Notes: generated by a model not told the origin, from the sequence alone. A DNA stretch of 64,000 nucleotides from Monarcha castaneiventris obscurior (GCA_026261815.1 JAMPIT010000848.1:4340001-4404000); one strand, 5' to 3'; shown: positions 44,261-58,571, counted from the first letter of the stretch. A program made the numbers and translations.

Positions 44261-47200
44261 CCTTCAGTAGCCCAAGGGACACGTAGAGAGGTGCCTTGCA
44301 CCTGCTCCCAGAGCCTGGTGTTAGGCACAAGCTGATCCAGAGTGCGAAGCTCTTTCTAGGCAAGTGCAGACAGAAATACTTTTGTAGTAAGGTTGTAGAT
44401 TTGCATCTTACAGTTAATGGAGTGACTGACTCATGTGCCTGGGAATGGAGCAGCTCCCTCCACCTTCCCCTGCTTTGTGAGGGAGAGTGTGTGTGTGTGT
44501 GGTAAATGACCTTTGGAATGAAAATATTAACAGAAAAGGAAAACATGATTGTAATTTGTGAAATGTTAGCCCAGCTGCCTCTGGGGGAGAACAGACCTTT
44601 CAGCCCTGCGAGCTGAAACATCGCTGGGTGCCTGCATTGACACAGGTGCGTTTAAAGAGTCAATTAGGGGGAGGCTGTGTATTTACACAGCCTGGATTCA
44701 TTTCATGTTTTGGCAAATTTCTTTTTAAACAGTTGAGGCTCCTGATACTGCTAAAAGAGGTTGCTTGCTGAGAAAGGACTGGAGGAGGTTCCAGAGCAAA
44801 GAGGTGAAGCCCAGGCTCTGGTGAAAAAGCATTTGGGTGGTCAGTACACCCTGAGAGAGCATCAGATTAAACAGCCCCTGCCCGTGCTGGAGCAACTCTT
44901 GATGGTGGGATTTGGGCTCTTGAATGTTGGCAAATGGCTGCGAATAACCCAAATTTCCAGGGATGTTGTCTGCAGGAGAACAAAGGAAGTGGGTGCTCTC
45001 TTGGCAGTAGCTTTGTGCAATTTGATTTTCTGGGTAAAAACCCTGAGTTTCTGTCTTCATTACTGACCAGGGACTTCCACATAGGGCTATTAAAACCTTA
45101 AAAGACTCTTTGAGGAAGATCAATGCAAAATGAAATGGGGAAAAATTGTTTATTGCTGAGGAAAATACGGCACTGTGAATAACAAAGAAGAAAATGCAGC
45201 TGAAGGCTCAAATTGAATCTCTATTATGCCTGTGATTAAAGATAGTGTGCTAGGAAAGGGGATTACAGGAGGGTTTCTGTGCTAGGTTGGATGGCTAAAA
45301 ACGTGGTGATTGTGGCTGCTGGGCCCTCATTGGCCTGGATTTGATATCTAAATTATAGGGCTATTACCCAGAAATGAGTTCGATGTTCTGTCTGAAAAGC
45401 AGAGCCCCTCCACGGCCCAGCTGGCTGGGGAAGCTCGTCCTGCTTGGACGAGGGGGGCTTGGGAACTCTCTCTCTATTTTCCTTGCCAGCTAAGGGTTTG
45501 TAGTTCTTTGCATAACAGTTGTGGGGTTTTTTTAAGAGGCTTAAGAAATTAAAGACAGGTAAGTCCTTCCAGTTACCTACATTCCCATGTAAACCTCCTA
45601 ACAGTCCATGAGTGACTGCTTTGTTTTAAAGTTGGGGTTTTTTCTTGTTTATTTTAATGAAATTGATGTCCTTTATTGATGAGGGTGATGTATGGGGTGA
45701 CAGCACAAGATTTGTGATGTTTTCCAGAACAAACTTGCACATTTGTAAGTAGTTGATGTTCTAAGTGGTGGCTGAAGAGTTGTATTTGGCAAACTTAACT
45801 ACATTTGAAAGGAATTTGGGCTTGAACTCGGAGATACTGCTTTCTGTTTAAAACAAAACTGTTCTCTAGCATGAGAAAAAGATTTCAGTGACATGTTTGT
45901 ATTTAGTAGGCTCAAGGCACTTTTCACAAACTTCAGAACCATTCAGCATCACAAGTTGTTTTCTCCAGGAAATCTTTCCTGCTTCGCATCCTCAGCCCCC
46001 ATGAGCCTTGATCTGGGAATTGCTGCTATCAGCTGCCTGCAGTGTTCTGCTCCCGGCTTATCTGCTGCTGCCACAGAAAGGACACTGACAACTGCTAATC
46101 AACCTCGAGCACACAGATCTCCCCAAAACATCAACAGCATCTGCATTGCTCCCTCTTCTTTATTCCCTTCTCCTCTTATTGGAGGCGGGGAGCATCCTTT
46201 GCTGTCTGCAATCTCCCCAAGCTTAAAAACTGGAGCACAGTTAATTATGATTATTGAGTTGCTGATTCAAAATTAGCTGAAACTTAATTTGAAGCACAGG
46301 GCTATTTGAATTTGGAGTTTCATGCTACCCACCTAGTCTTTAACATCAAGGTCAGCTCTCTCTCTGGCCCCAGTAACACCAGTGTTTGTACTGTGTTGCT
46401 GGGTGGTGTAGCCCTGCTTCCAACCCCTTTGCTTTAGGGGGCCTGCTGTAAATCCTCTTCTCTTGGAGCTCCAGCCTGGTTGATGGCTGCTTGTTGTCAC
46501 CTCTGGGTCACTCTGCCAGTTAGTGCCAAGTGTTTTTTTGGTGACCCACAGAGCCCAGTCAGCACCACTGCAAGGGGCTCGTGTGACAAACTGTAGCTCC
46601 TCAGCAAAGGACAGCAGGAAGGATGCTCTAGTGGGCATCATCTGCAGGAGGACAGGCCAAATTGAGATTTGGTCCATCACTCACACGGGTATCTTGAGCT
46701 GGAGCTGACCAGTTCTCTGACCTTAGTGTTTCTTGGATTATTTTGTAGAAAAAACCCACACAAAAGTTTTTCTTTCAGTATTCCTGTCACCACTCCTATT
46801 TCTCCTGCTGCTGTGGCTGCCTTTGCCTGGGACATTAATATCCCAGTTGTCATCAGTGTGCCAAAATGTGGCAGGAATAGCAAGTGTTTCTGCAGGAGTG
46901 TGGAGACAGGAGAGGACTCGAGGTCCTGGGGAATGGAGACATCTAGGGAGGGTTTGGCTGATGAACTTAAATGTATTTGGTGTTTCTGTGATTTGACTGA
47001 AAAATCACGTAATATGTGCAAGGTAAACCTCCAGCTCTAAATTCTGTGCAATTTTTGCTGTCTTTAAAGGAGGAAAAGTGATCTGAAGAGGAAGGTGCAG
47101 CTGGTGGTTCCAGGGTGTAAAGGCTCCAGTCACAGATAGTGCAGCACTGGTCCAGTGTGGGTGATGTTCAGCTCTGTGGTGAGGGCAAGGCAATGACTCC

Positions 47201-48910
47201 TGCCTTGTTCTGTGGGTCTTGTACAACTGGTTCATGTGAATTTCCAACACCTCTTGTGGCTAATGGAAAAGCCAGCATGTGTCCACAGAGAGGTTCAGCC
47301 TGGCTGTGTCAGACCCTTGTGTCTTGTTATTTAATATGAGTGAACAAGGTCAGAGATAAAATAACCCCCTGCTCCTCCTTTCACAATTCTTCTGCTGTAA
47401 TTTTTTAAGAGTCAGCCATGTGTGAGATCAGGCAAAGGTTAAATTGTCAGGCTCTCTTAGCCAAGGAGAGATTTGACTCCTAGCCTGAGGCAGGGCTATC
47501 TAACCTGAGCTGTTACACTGCTTGTTAGATCCTGGTTCTTCATAGCCAAAACATATCGACAGCATAACCCCACTGCTGGCTGTGAGGGGAGTTGGTTTTA
47601 GTCAGTCTGTGTAAACCTGGTCTAACACACCCTGGTAACCTGTTATCCAGAACTCACCCAACTGTAGGCTGCCTAAAACTGGCTGGCATTGCACTTTTAT
47701 AGGCTAATGTCAGGAGGAAGTGTTTTGTTTCTCTGCATCCAGTATCTGGTGAGTGGGGACTGGGGATTATTAGATGCATTTTCAGATCTATGCTGCTGCA
47801 GATGAACAAGGCTTGTGTTTCTCGTGTGTGTACACAGGGCACAGAGCTGACTCGTGACATGGCTGTGAGTGCTGGCTGATTGCCTCTGCTTCGTCAGGGA
47901 ATTCAGGAAATTTAACTTCCATTACGTAAGTTCACCCTCATTGAAATTTATACGAATACCACCTGGAGGTGTATTGTTCTAAGCACCTGAGGTGCTCAGG
48001 GGTGCTGAGGGGGAACCTGTAACTTGACAACATCAGGTTTTGCTGGTCCTGACAAGCCTTTATGAGGCTTTTCTCGCACAGAAAATGCAGTTGCAGCACA
48101 GTGAGCTGCATTGCAGCTGCAGTGGGGGCCTGTCTGTACAGACCATCTGGCAGAGCCAAGTGAGTGGCTGAGCCTGCGGGCTCGGGGTGCTGTGGCACAC
48201 GGGGGAAGCCATGCATGAACAAAAGCACTGCTCATTTCATCCACAGGAGCAGTGCTTAAATACAAGGAGGATTTTACAGCGACAGCCATTTCTGTGAAAC
48301 CTATTGTAGTTAATTCTTCCCAGTGAGGAAGGCAGAGCTCTCCTCTTGGGCTGGATTTTGCTTCACCCATCACAGATGTTGCCATACTCCATTTTCAGGT
48401 CCCTCATCTCATGATGAAGGTAGGGGTTTCTTTAGCCCATCCTTCCCGATTTCCCGAACACAGAGTAGATTCGCATCCAAGGAGGAAAAATTGCAAAAGT
48501 CCAGCAATGGTGCATCAGTCTTGAGTATTCCACAGACATGGGGTGGTTTTCTTCCTGCCTGGTTCTTCTAGGCATCCCTAACTAATATACTCATTAAATA
48601 AATATTTTGGTAATCAGCTCCCAGCTGCTGTTACCGAATAACTCCAAGCTTCTTTGAAAGGCCAGCAGACCCATTTTGGTTATGAGTGCTGCAGTGCAAG
48701 TGTGGACAGTGGTACAGCACAGCAGGGCAGGGCGAAAGCCCATCCCTGTTCCAGCTGCGACTGAGACATTGATAGGGACCTTCAAGGTGGTTTACTGCAT
48801 TCTGGGTGTCTAATTAAAATATCTGCAAGCCCAAAAGAGTCAGAATTTAAGGTGTTAAAGCTGTCAGTGTCTAAAGTAGATTTTGGAAGTGTAGCTGATC
48901 TATACTGGCT
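44261..48910. other. Intergenic DNA
   Basis: No exon or transposon was recognised. It contains a short (GT)7 run at 44487-44500 and a hairpin with a perfect 7-bp stem and 5-base loop at 45434-45452. An AT-rich stretch near 46220-46290 has TAATTATGATTA-like sites. Confidence 0.4.
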
Positions 48911-48914
48911 TCAA

Positions 48915-49041
48915 TGACATGTTGGATGACACTTTGAGCAAACTGGTCCAGTGGAAGTTGTCCCTGCCCATGTCATGGGGGGTTGGAGCTAGGTGGTTGT
49001 TAAAGGTGCCTTCCAACCCCAACCAGCCTGTGGTTCTCTGA
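48915..49041 (+). mobile_element. CR1 LINE fragment, 3' end
   Basis: Sense CR1 order: CTGGTCCAGTGGAAGTTGTC, CCTGCCCATG, GGGGGGTTGGAGCTAGGTGG, GCCTTCCAACCCCAACC, and a degraded terminus. Confidence 0.85.
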
Positions 49042-52000
49042 CCTTTCTTTCCCTGCCTTGGACTGTTTATTTCTCCACTGTCTGTATGACACATGCCCCT
49101 GCAGACAAAAAACAATCTTTGCTTTCACGTTGGGACTCAGATAAACAAAGGCATCATCAGCGGCCCCCAGAGAGGCTGGGCTGTAATTGAGGTTATTAGC
49201 TTTGCTATTTTTCAGAGCACAGAGCAGGCTGGCAAGAAGCCAACTCTTCCCTGCTCCGGCAGCATCTCCGCTGCTCCTGCACCCGCTGTGTTCCACACCC
49301 CCCACATCCTCCCCAGCCCCTGCTGCCTCTGCTCTCTCTTCCCCACACTGCCAGTCCCCTGCTCACCAGGGAGCTTTGGAAATGGCAGCGTGTCTGGCTA
49401 AAAATAAAATGAAATTTTAATGACTGCAAAATATCCCCCTTTCCACCCAATTGCCCTCTGGAGGAAGGGGAGGGCTGGGAATTCGGGGAATGTCCAAGAG
49501 ATGATGCAGGGATTGATGCTTCTCACTTGCTTTGCTGAGGTGTGTGATGGTAGGGAGGAGTAAAGAAATAGAAAAGATATTTTATTTAACCATTTTTAAA
49601 ATTTATTTTATTGTCTTCAGGTGTTGTGGATGGAGAAAATTCACTGGGAATCATTTGTTTGAGGTGGTAGTGGCACACACGGGCTCATGGCTCTGTTTGT
49701 ACAGCTGTGATGTAACTGATACCTGAACACAGAACGTGCTTTGGGCTCTGACCAGCAGCTCCCAGTCTGCCCAAGCTGGGCACTCTGGGAGAGCCAGACT
49801 GGCAGAAACTCCTGAGCACCAAGTCAGAGCCTTATGGTGGAGTCCCATGGGCATCCCCGGACCTCGTGACTGGTTTTTGGATAGAGCTCAGTGCTGCAGT
49901 AGCCAGCAGAGTCTGCTCAGTCGAGGTTGAATCTGTCACTTTCCCCCAGTTTTTCCCATGGGCAAACACGGTGTTACAACACTTGGTGTTTGTGTTCACA
50001 TATCCACAGTGCTGAACCATGGCGTGGCTTCCTGCCCCCCTGAGGCTGCTGTGATCCAACACCTCCCTGCCTCTCTCCTGGCAGTACTTTGTACTTGTAA
50101 CCTATTTAAAAATTACATGGAGACATTGGATTAACCTGTAAATCAATAGTAACGCAACCTGTCCTACCAGGGTGGGACTGGGAGGGAAAACAGCCAGGGG
50201 TGTTACCATCCTCACAGGGTTTGCTGTGGGAAGAAGCACTCCCTGTGGGCAGAGCATTGTGATGACCTTCCTCACATGAAATCCTCCTCTGGATTCGCAA
50301 ACCCCAACGCTTTCTGCTCAGAGTTGATAAAAAGCCTTTCCATGCTGTATATCCTTGCTCAGAAGGGCCCAGAGAGCCTCAAAGCTGGAGTGTCAGAGCT
50401 GCTGCAGTCCCACAGCCGGCGTGGGGCAGCCGGGGGGGACTGCAGTGTCACCCCAAGAACAGAATTGTCCCTCAGCACCTCCTGTGCTGGCTGCTGGGAG
50501 AGTCAGAGGGAATCCCGGGGGTTATCCATCCTCCCTGGCTGCTCCTCTGCCAGGTACACGCTGGCAAGTTCCTAAGGGTGCAGCTCAGCCCTGTGGGGGA
50601 CAACAATCACATCACCCTGCTGGGATTCCCCTCTTTCCTCCACAAAAACCCCACCACCGCACTCTCTTTTTCATCCCGTGTTTGCTCAGTCAGAAAAGAT
50701 AAAGGCACTCGTTATTTTTATGTGCTCTGTGACTTTACAGATGAATGTGACATTTCTGACTGACATAATTTGATGAGGAAAACAAGGTATTGGCATCTAA
50801 AAATTAGTGATGGGTGCTTTACAAATGTCTGGATACCCAAAAATAGCTGCAGAAGACAGTGCTGCCAGTACATTTTAGGCACAAGAACAAGCAGTGAAAG
50901 CATTCCCAGAACTGCTCGAGGGAATAGCAGACTTTTCATTTAAGGCTGTATTATTTAATTGGATAATCTGATTAAATATATAGGTTATGTGAGGACCTGA
51001 TGCTACCCCCTTTAGGAACTGCTGCATATAGACAGAAATAAAATAACCAATTGCATGTGAGGCAGAGCTACAATAAATGCTATTTTTGATGCAATTGCTC
51101 TGGAGAAATCGGTGGCAGATGCATCGCGCTGCTATTTGGTTAAAAGGGCTGTTTTCTCCCAGATGAATCACTTTATGAACTGTAGTGAATTGGCCTTTGC
51201 CAAAATAATTGATTAAGTCAGAGCCATTGAGGCTGGGTATTTTGTTTGAATTTCCATGTTTTATTTATCCTGTGCTTGATTTACATATGTATTTAAATAA
51301 ATGCTCAGTGTATGTGCTCTTGCCGTGGCTCTGCTGCAAGAATGGGTGTCAGTGAGAGGTGCTGGAGCTGCTCTTAGATCCCTGTGGTTTTGGGTTTGGT
51401 AGCAGTCACACCAGTCCTGCCAGTTGAGTAAGCTGAATATATTTAATTCAGCTTTTCCTGTGTCTGAGCAGGGGATTTGCCATGGCCTGTGGCTGACTGT
51501 TTATTAGCATAACTTAATGGCTGGCTATAAATAGAAGTGAAGGGAGGTGCAGTCTGAGACTTGCCTCACTAACCTGTCTCCTGGGCCCTTGCCTATGATC
51601 TTCCTTTTTTCTAGGGTTTTTTTCCCCCCTTTTCCACAGTGATAAATAGTTAAAATGCAATTACAATGTTAATTTGTTGTGTTAATGTGCTACAGCAGGA
51701 AGCCAAAGGGAGCTGCTCTGGCAAACTGGAGAGCCAGTCAGCTCCCATTAGCCATCCAGGCTGCCGGGGGAGTCCTCTGCCACGGGAAAACCGGGAAACA
51801 CAATCAGCATCTTATCAAGGCTGACACCGAAAGTGATGCAATCAGGTTCAAGTGTCCCAGAAGGACCGTGGCACGGAATAAAGATAAAGCCACTCAGCCT
51901 TTTCTTGCTTCACTGGGGTCATTGGGAAGGGAAGGATGTCATTAACCAAGCAATAAATCTCACTTCTGAGGCTTCCAGTTTTGGTTTTCTCCCCTGCAGC

Positions 52001-54296
52001 TCCTCGGTGATGCAAGGAAGGGGATGGCACCCAGGACCCCCTTGTCCCTGCATGGAGGGTCCTCCCCAGGCACCTCTGTTTGTCCAGAGGGAATCCTAGT
52101 GAGGGACAGTTCAGGGATTCATGGGCTCCAGCACAGGCTCTCGTCCTTCCCTCAAGCCCATCCCTTTTTTCTGCTTCTGTTGCTGTGTTATCAAAGGCTT
52201 CAGTCCCCCCTCAGCGCTTTTCATGGCTCTCCTCTGCCCCAGCAGCAGCTGGGAGCTGTCCAGATCTCCAAACTGTACCCCAGTGTCCCTGAACTCTTTT
52301 TCTTTTTAAGAGACAGCAGGTTTTTCATCTCTTCCCCATTTGTTTGACATTCCAGGCTCTCTCCCGAGGAAGATGGCAAGAGGCACAAGTGTTGCCTTTT
52401 CTGTTCTTGAAACTGGAAGTATTTCTCCTGCCATGGGCGGACAGGGAAACTCTCAGGTGAAGAGCCCAAATTGTGAATTAAGATCTGAAATATTACTCTT
52501 GGCTTGAGAGTAGGCGCAAGATCCAGCTGCTGCTGTTCTTCTTGCAGGGCCTAAACCACTCTGTGGGTGTTTTAGTGCCCTCAGCACATGAAAATTGTGT
52601 ATGTACCAGGGTGCTGGTAAGGAATGCTCAGATTTTTCCCTTTGGCTAAAATGTCTATTCCATTCCACCTCTCCTTCCTTATAAATGTTTACAAAGTACA
52701 ACCTGCTTCAGCAGCACTCCTTAGAATTTATTGAAAGACAAAACACAGCCTTAATCAAACACGTTTTAAGTCAGGACTTACACAAATAAGTAAACCAGTC
52801 TCCAAACCAGATGATTTGCTGGTAGTAGAAAAATCTCCTTTTATTGCAGTAGCTGGCTTTTCAAGGAATTAAGACTCATTAGCCTCTCCCATTTAGAAAA
52901 AAAAAGGCTTTTAAACATCAATTTAGAATCCATTTACAGGCTCTCTCAAGGCCCTGTGTTACCACTTGGATCCAGGGTTATGTCTCCCTAATAAAATGCT
53001 GGGAAGTGTGGAAAAGTGGTAGGGGAACAGGAATTTCTGAAATATTTTCTTTTTTTTTACTAAAATATATGTTCAGATACTAAATTTCCATTTAAAAAAA
53101 CCCCTAAAAACAAACAAAAAAAAATCCCAAAACCGAACAAAAAACCATCCCCACAAACTCTTGTAAATAGGAGAGAATTAGAAATTCACTGCCAATATAT
53201 GCAAATGATACAAAGTTCAAAGAGGGCAAATGGCACATTCCTGTTCATCACAGCCCTGGCCTGGCACAGTGCTCAGTGCTTGCAGAGAGGATTAATGAAA
53301 GATATTGGCATTAAATTGGTGTCATCAAGCTAAAGAATATTTGCTTTCCAAAAACTGCTCACTAAAGGATAAATGCAGAGCTATGTTAACATTTTGCAGC
53401 TTGATACTCTGAGATCTGAATTTTGACTAGTCCAAATCCTCCAGTCTGCAATTAAAGCCAAGAGGTTTGGATTGTGAAGATATCAGAGGGTGAAGAATAT
53501 TAAAGTCCTTTCTTTGGAAAACCAGGAGATTCTGTGTGTTTCAAGCTGACTGAACGGCCAAGCACTCTGCTTCAAAGGTGAGACGGGACTGATGCTGCCG
53601 GGTCCTGCTGAATCGTTGGGCAGATGCATTTATTAGTGCTTGAAAAATCTGGTTGCTTTATTGGCCATGAAAAATGGCCTGTGGGGAAACACGAACTCAT
53701 CATTGAGAGCAGAGTCTCCCTCTGTGCAATGAATGGAGCTCGTGGCCACGGAGTGAACAGCAGAAATAGGTGATGTTGCTGCTCTTTATTCCCTCCTGGA
53801 GCAGTGTCCTTTCCATGTGGGATGTGAAGCAGGACCCATGTGTTGGCTGGAAACCTCGCTGTGGAACAGGGCATGGGGAAACTTTCCAGGGCAGAGAGAT
53901 AAAATTAGCTAAAAATCTCCACCAGATATTTAAATGTGGCAGGAAGTGTTTAAAAAGTGCTAGTAAGGACCATCTGCCAAAGTAGCGTTTGCTCCTCCTG
54001 AGGTAGCCTGGAGTGAAGGGCACTGTAAATCAGTCAATGTATTCCTGACTTACAGAGGTCATGCCTTGAGATGTGCCTGTTCTTTCCCCTTGTTACACCT
54101 CGCTGTGATGCCTTGCGTCCCCCTATTATCATCACATTAATGAGCTTTTGCTGCTCCTGTGGGTTCTTTTACAGCATCCAAAGGCACCTCACACACCAGA
54201 GCTAAACACCAGGAGCTTACAACAACCCCTCCTCTTGGTGGGCTTAACAAAATTAGTGATTGCTAACACAGTGTTGGTGTTTTCCTACAAACTGAG
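49042..54296. other. Intergenic DNA
   Basis: No coding exon was recognised. AT-rich, possibly conserved stretches lie at about 50940-51240 and 51640-51920. An A-rich low-complexity patch with C interruptions lies at about 53092-53150. Confidence 0.4.
53092..53150. repeat. A-rich low-complexity stretch
   Basis: Runs of A broken by C (AAAAAAACCCCTAAAAACAAAC and similar). It is simple sequence, with no parent element identified. Confidence 0.8.
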
Positions 54297-54690
54297 AGGC
54301 TCAGAACCCGAGCTGTGGCCTGTTCCAGAGTTCTGTCCCCCTCAATGTAAAGAAATTCTTCCTCGAGTTGAGATGAAACTTCTTGTATTTGAGTTTATGG
54401 CTGTTACTCCTCATCCCGTCAATGGGTACCACCAGAAAGTCTGACACCATCCTCTGACATCCCTTGGAGATGTTTGTATGGATTGATGAGATCTCCTCTC
54501 AGGCTGCTTTCCTCCAGCCCGAACAGACCTGGCTCCTGAAGTCTGCCCTCGTGAGGGAGATGCTCCAGACTCCAAATGAACTTTGTGACTTCCGGTGGAC
54601 TTCTCTAGTAGCTCTTTCTTGTTCTGAGGGGCCCAGAACTGGACACAGAGCTCCAGATGTATCTTTTCATATGCCTCTTTGCCATGAAAT
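54297..54690 (-). mobile_element. CR1 LINE fragment, internal portion
   Basis: Reverse-complement CR1 segments appear in order: AAAGAAATTCTTCCTCGAGT, GATGAGATCTCCTCTCAGGC, TTTCCTCCAGCCCGAACAGA, and GGGGCCCAGAACTGGACACA then GAGCTCCAGATGT. It lacks the CR1 3' terminus, so it is a more 5' piece than most copies here. Confidence 0.88.
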
Positions 54691-56980
54691 CCTGTTTAAT
54701 GGTAGTATATCAGCACTGACAATTATTTTTAAGAGGTATTTCTCGTTTTTTGTAAGTGTAAACACTTTGCCATATTTGCCAAGGGAGACAGATTGTTAAA
54801 GGCCAGAGAAGCCCTCTCTCTTTCTTGGCACTCCACAGGGCCACACAGCTGGAGTGAATTTTAATATTATTGTCTCCAATAAAAAAAAAAAAAAAAGCCA
54901 ATTTTAGGAAAAAAAACAAGCAGTCAGGATTTTCCACTAAGCCTAGCTCACGCCTGTCCTTTTAAATGTTATAAATAGAAAAACATCATCAACAAACTCC
55001 TTCACTGTGCAAGAGCCTAATTTCTTCCTCTCCACTGGGATCTGGTGTGTTTTTCAGAGTCTGTCATTAATTGTGCTGTATTGTGAGCATTTTCTGCTTC
55101 ACTAGTTAGTCAGATAGGCAGCAAATGGAGTCAGCTCTAGGTCAGAGAACACAAAAAGCCAACTCCTGCTGCCTCCCCATCAGGTAGGGATATTGAATTG
55201 GGCTCCACATAATTGAAAACATTAGCAGGCTGGACAATAAGCCAATTCTTAAGCACACAAGCCTGAAACACAACAAAGAGACAAGGTCTGAAATTCCCAA
55301 CGAGCCTGATCCGTCTGCCCATGAAAGCAATAGAATTCCCTCCACCCCTTGCAATGGGATCAGAGTAGGGTGTCTGGAAATAAATACCAAGGGCCCAGTG
55401 ATCTAAAGGTAGAGATCAAAATATTTAACTTCCCCAAAAGCTGAGAACAAAAGTAGGTTTAGCTTTGCCAGTTTTTGAACAGGCGTGCTGAGACATAGAA
55501 ACAGATATGGGGTGTTCTGCCACGTTTTTAAAAGTGGATGAATAAAACCTCTTTCTAGCTATGAACAAATAGGCACATCTTATTTGCCCAGAGCATCTCC
55601 TTCCCTAATTTCTTGTCTAGAAGTTGCCTTTAGTCTCTTCCCAAAAGAGAGGGGAGTTCTGAAAGGCAGAAAATGCCCCTCTGTTCCATGGTGAGCATTT
55701 TCCCAGACACCACCTCTTGTTTAAATGAAACCTGGGCCTCCAGCTTTTCTGAACATAGTGGTGTTTCCACCTTGACTGAAAGCACAAAAGCTGAGGGATA
55801 TCACCTGGCACTGCAGACATGATACTCACATGTTTGCTGGCTGGGGCTTCAGCCCAAAAAGAGCCACACTTGAGAATCAGACATTGGCCACTAAATGAGT
55901 GATGGACACTTCTTAGCCAGCCTCCCTCTTTTCCAGCTGAGGAGATATCACAGGCTGACCCCTTTTCCCCTGGACAGTCTGTAGCTAAATGCTAAACAGG
56001 GGCTCTGCAACATGGAATTGCAGATCCCAGCCTATGTCTCTGCTGGGGACAGGCACAATTTGCAGTAGCTGAGTGTGTCCCGTTTCAATTGCCCACTAAG
56101 TGTCACCTCTGCTGCTAAAATATGGGGAAGGGAGAGACAGAGAGGAGAGTGTTCACCACGTCTTCTTGCACAGGCAGTTTTTTTCTGGGGCAATTGTCGT
56201 ATTGCTTCCCATCAAATAGCAATTTGCATGTTATGCTGTAATATGAGGCCTCCAGGCCTGGTCCCCACTGTGGATGCTGTGACAGCAACAGCCTAGACGT
56301 GCATTTTAATCAGAGTTCATTGCATGTGCTGTCTTCCAGGTGCCTTTTTGTAAAAGAAATGTGAACTAACAGTTGTGACTATGCAAAATATATAAGGAAA
56401 GAAGATGTACAAGCACACGTGATGGAGCTTCCCTTATCAGGTGAGCAGCACTGCAGCCCTGTGGGACCTGTGAGATCTGGGAACAGCAGGGATGATGACG
56501 TGCACTGAGCAGAGGAGATAAGGCAAGGAATAATTCCCAGTTGCCTCACACTGTTTCAGGCCTCCTATCTACACAATCACAGCCCCTCGCTCTGTGTAGG
56601 CCGAGCGCTTGGCACTCGGTCCAACAATACCCACCCAGCATATCAGCAGCACAACAAAGTGTTCAAAATTCAGAGCTCTGAACCTGCCCAGCTCAACCCT
56701 TCTGAAAGGTGTAAATCAGAGCTGGCTGCTCCTCTGTGATTTGCCCCCAAGGAGCAAAGTGATTTCCTGAGCAAAGGGGCAACTGGAATGAGGGTGGGTG
56801 GAGGGGTGGATGTTGGTGAGTGGCTGTGCCTCCAGTACCTGCTCAGGAACCTACAGAAATTGACCTGGAGAGAATCTGAGGGCATAAAACCTGAACCAAA
56901 TCACACCCTGCTGTAACTCCACAGGGAAAAAAAATAATAATCTACTGTAGCCACTCTATTATGTATATAATAGATGAGTC
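54691..56980. other. Intergenic DNA
   Basis: Nothing was recognised apart from a 16-base A run near 54881-54896. Confidence 0.4.
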
Positions 56981-56984
56981 TATT

Positions 56985-57125
56985 CAAGGCTGCCGGGGCT
57001 CAAGGAGTGCTTGGACACTGCTCTCAGGCACAGGGTGGGATTCTTCAGGATGCCCTGTGCAGGGACAGGACTTGGACTCGATCCTTGTGGGGCCCTTCTA
57101 TCTCAGGAGGTTCTTGATTCTACGT
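56985..57125 (+). mobile_element. CR1 LINE fragment, 3' end (another subfamily look)
   Basis: Sense CR1: TTGGACACTGCTCTCAGGCA, CAGGACTTGGACTCGATCCT, TGTGGGGCCCTTCTATCTCA and a GATTCTAC end. The wording of the segments differs from the GGTTTGGGTTGG-type copies. Confidence 0.85.
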
Positions 57126-58407
57126 ACAAGGTGTATGTGTACATTTCTCCACCTCCACGTTTGAAGACAACTCATTTTATTACGTCTCAGGAAATAAACT
57201 TGCTTCTTTCATAAGGCAGTACTCTGCTGAGGGGGGTGTGCCCATTCAGAAATTCCTCTTTACAACCTCCAGCACGGCTTTTTTGCTGATGCAAATCCCA
57301 CGTGAGAGGCATCATGCAGCAGCTCTGCAGCCCCGCTGTGGGCACAGGGAAGTGCTCCCGTTGTACAAACCACAGCTCACGGCACGCCTGGCCAGGCATG
57401 GGAAAAGTACAGGGGGTTGTAAATGCCAGGCTGATGAAATCTGTGTGAAATGTTAAATGTTCAAACAGAAAAACCAATTCTAGCTTTTTGTTTTCTTCTG
57501 CATGGCCCTGGAGAGCACCTCAGAGGTGTGTCCCGGTTCTTGGGGGGCAGGAGCAGGGGGAAGCGCAGCTCTTGTGCAGGCAAGGCCTTGAATGCCATCA
57601 GTGATGCCAGCAGAAATCCCTGGGATGCAGCGATGGAAAGGGGGGTGGGAATCTCTGGAATTAGCTTCTTGGGATGCTGCTGCTGCCTGCACACATCAAC
57701 CCTGCTGTAGAGCCACACGGGTTGTGAGGATCACAGAAAAAGAGCTGTTTGCAAGCAACACAGAAACACGGGTCACCTTCATCGGGGCTCCGAGCAAACA
57801 CCCCACAGAGATGAAGGAGGCCGTTCACAGGCTCAAAGAACAGTGAAAGAAATTACTTTCGGGGTTTGCAACAGTTTCAGAAAGGTGAAAATGAATCCGT
57901 GCCTCGTCCCAGCCGTGTGCTGTGAGCTGACACCTTTAACAATGTGCTTTTGCTCCTGCTGCTGCTGCAGCTGAGGCCCCTCCGCAGCCCCCTGTGTGTG
58001 AGTCCTGAGCTCAGGCCCGTGTGGGACAGCAGCTGACACCTTAGAGGAATTAAACAGCCCTGCTGGGATTGCTGGCAGGAGAGGGAGCCTTGCGCTTTTA
58101 CAGGCGTTGTAAATTTGATGATGGCCCTGGCCAGAAGTGAGAAGAGGATCTCTGCCTTGTTTCCAGTGGCAGCGTTCACCTCACGGCCATTAGCCCTCCT
58201 CCCACCCCCAGCACGTTCCACAGGAGCCTGTGTGCTCCTCATGCAGTGCTTGGGGGCTGACAAAAACCGAGCCCTCAGTGCCCAGGGGAGTCTGTCCTGG
58301 GACACGAGTGAGTGGGAAAGGCTGAACTTCCCCTGCTGAGTGGAGGACAAGGCACACAGGCAGAAAAATCCCTTCTGTCATTGTAGATGTGTTTAGTCTG
58401 GCCCCAC
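57126..58407. other. Intergenic DNA
   Basis: Moderately GC-rich. No exon or repeat was recognised, other than a short GCTGCT run near 57955. Confidence 0.4.
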
Positions 58408-58571
58408 ATCAGGGCATTCCTGCAGAGACCCCGATCCCTGGGAGTGTCCAAGGCCAGGTTGGACAGGGCTTGGATCAGCCTGGCATAGTGGAAGTTGTCC
58501 CTGCCGTGGCAGGGGGTGGAATGAGATGGTTTTAAAGCTCCTGCACATCCAAACCATTCTGTGATCCTATG
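58408..58571 (+). mobile_element. CR1 LINE fragment, 3' end
   Basis: Sense CR1: GTGTCCAAGGCCAGGTTGGA, GAAGTTGTCCCTGCCGTGGC, and a CATTCTGTGATCCTATGA terminus. Confidence 0.9.
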
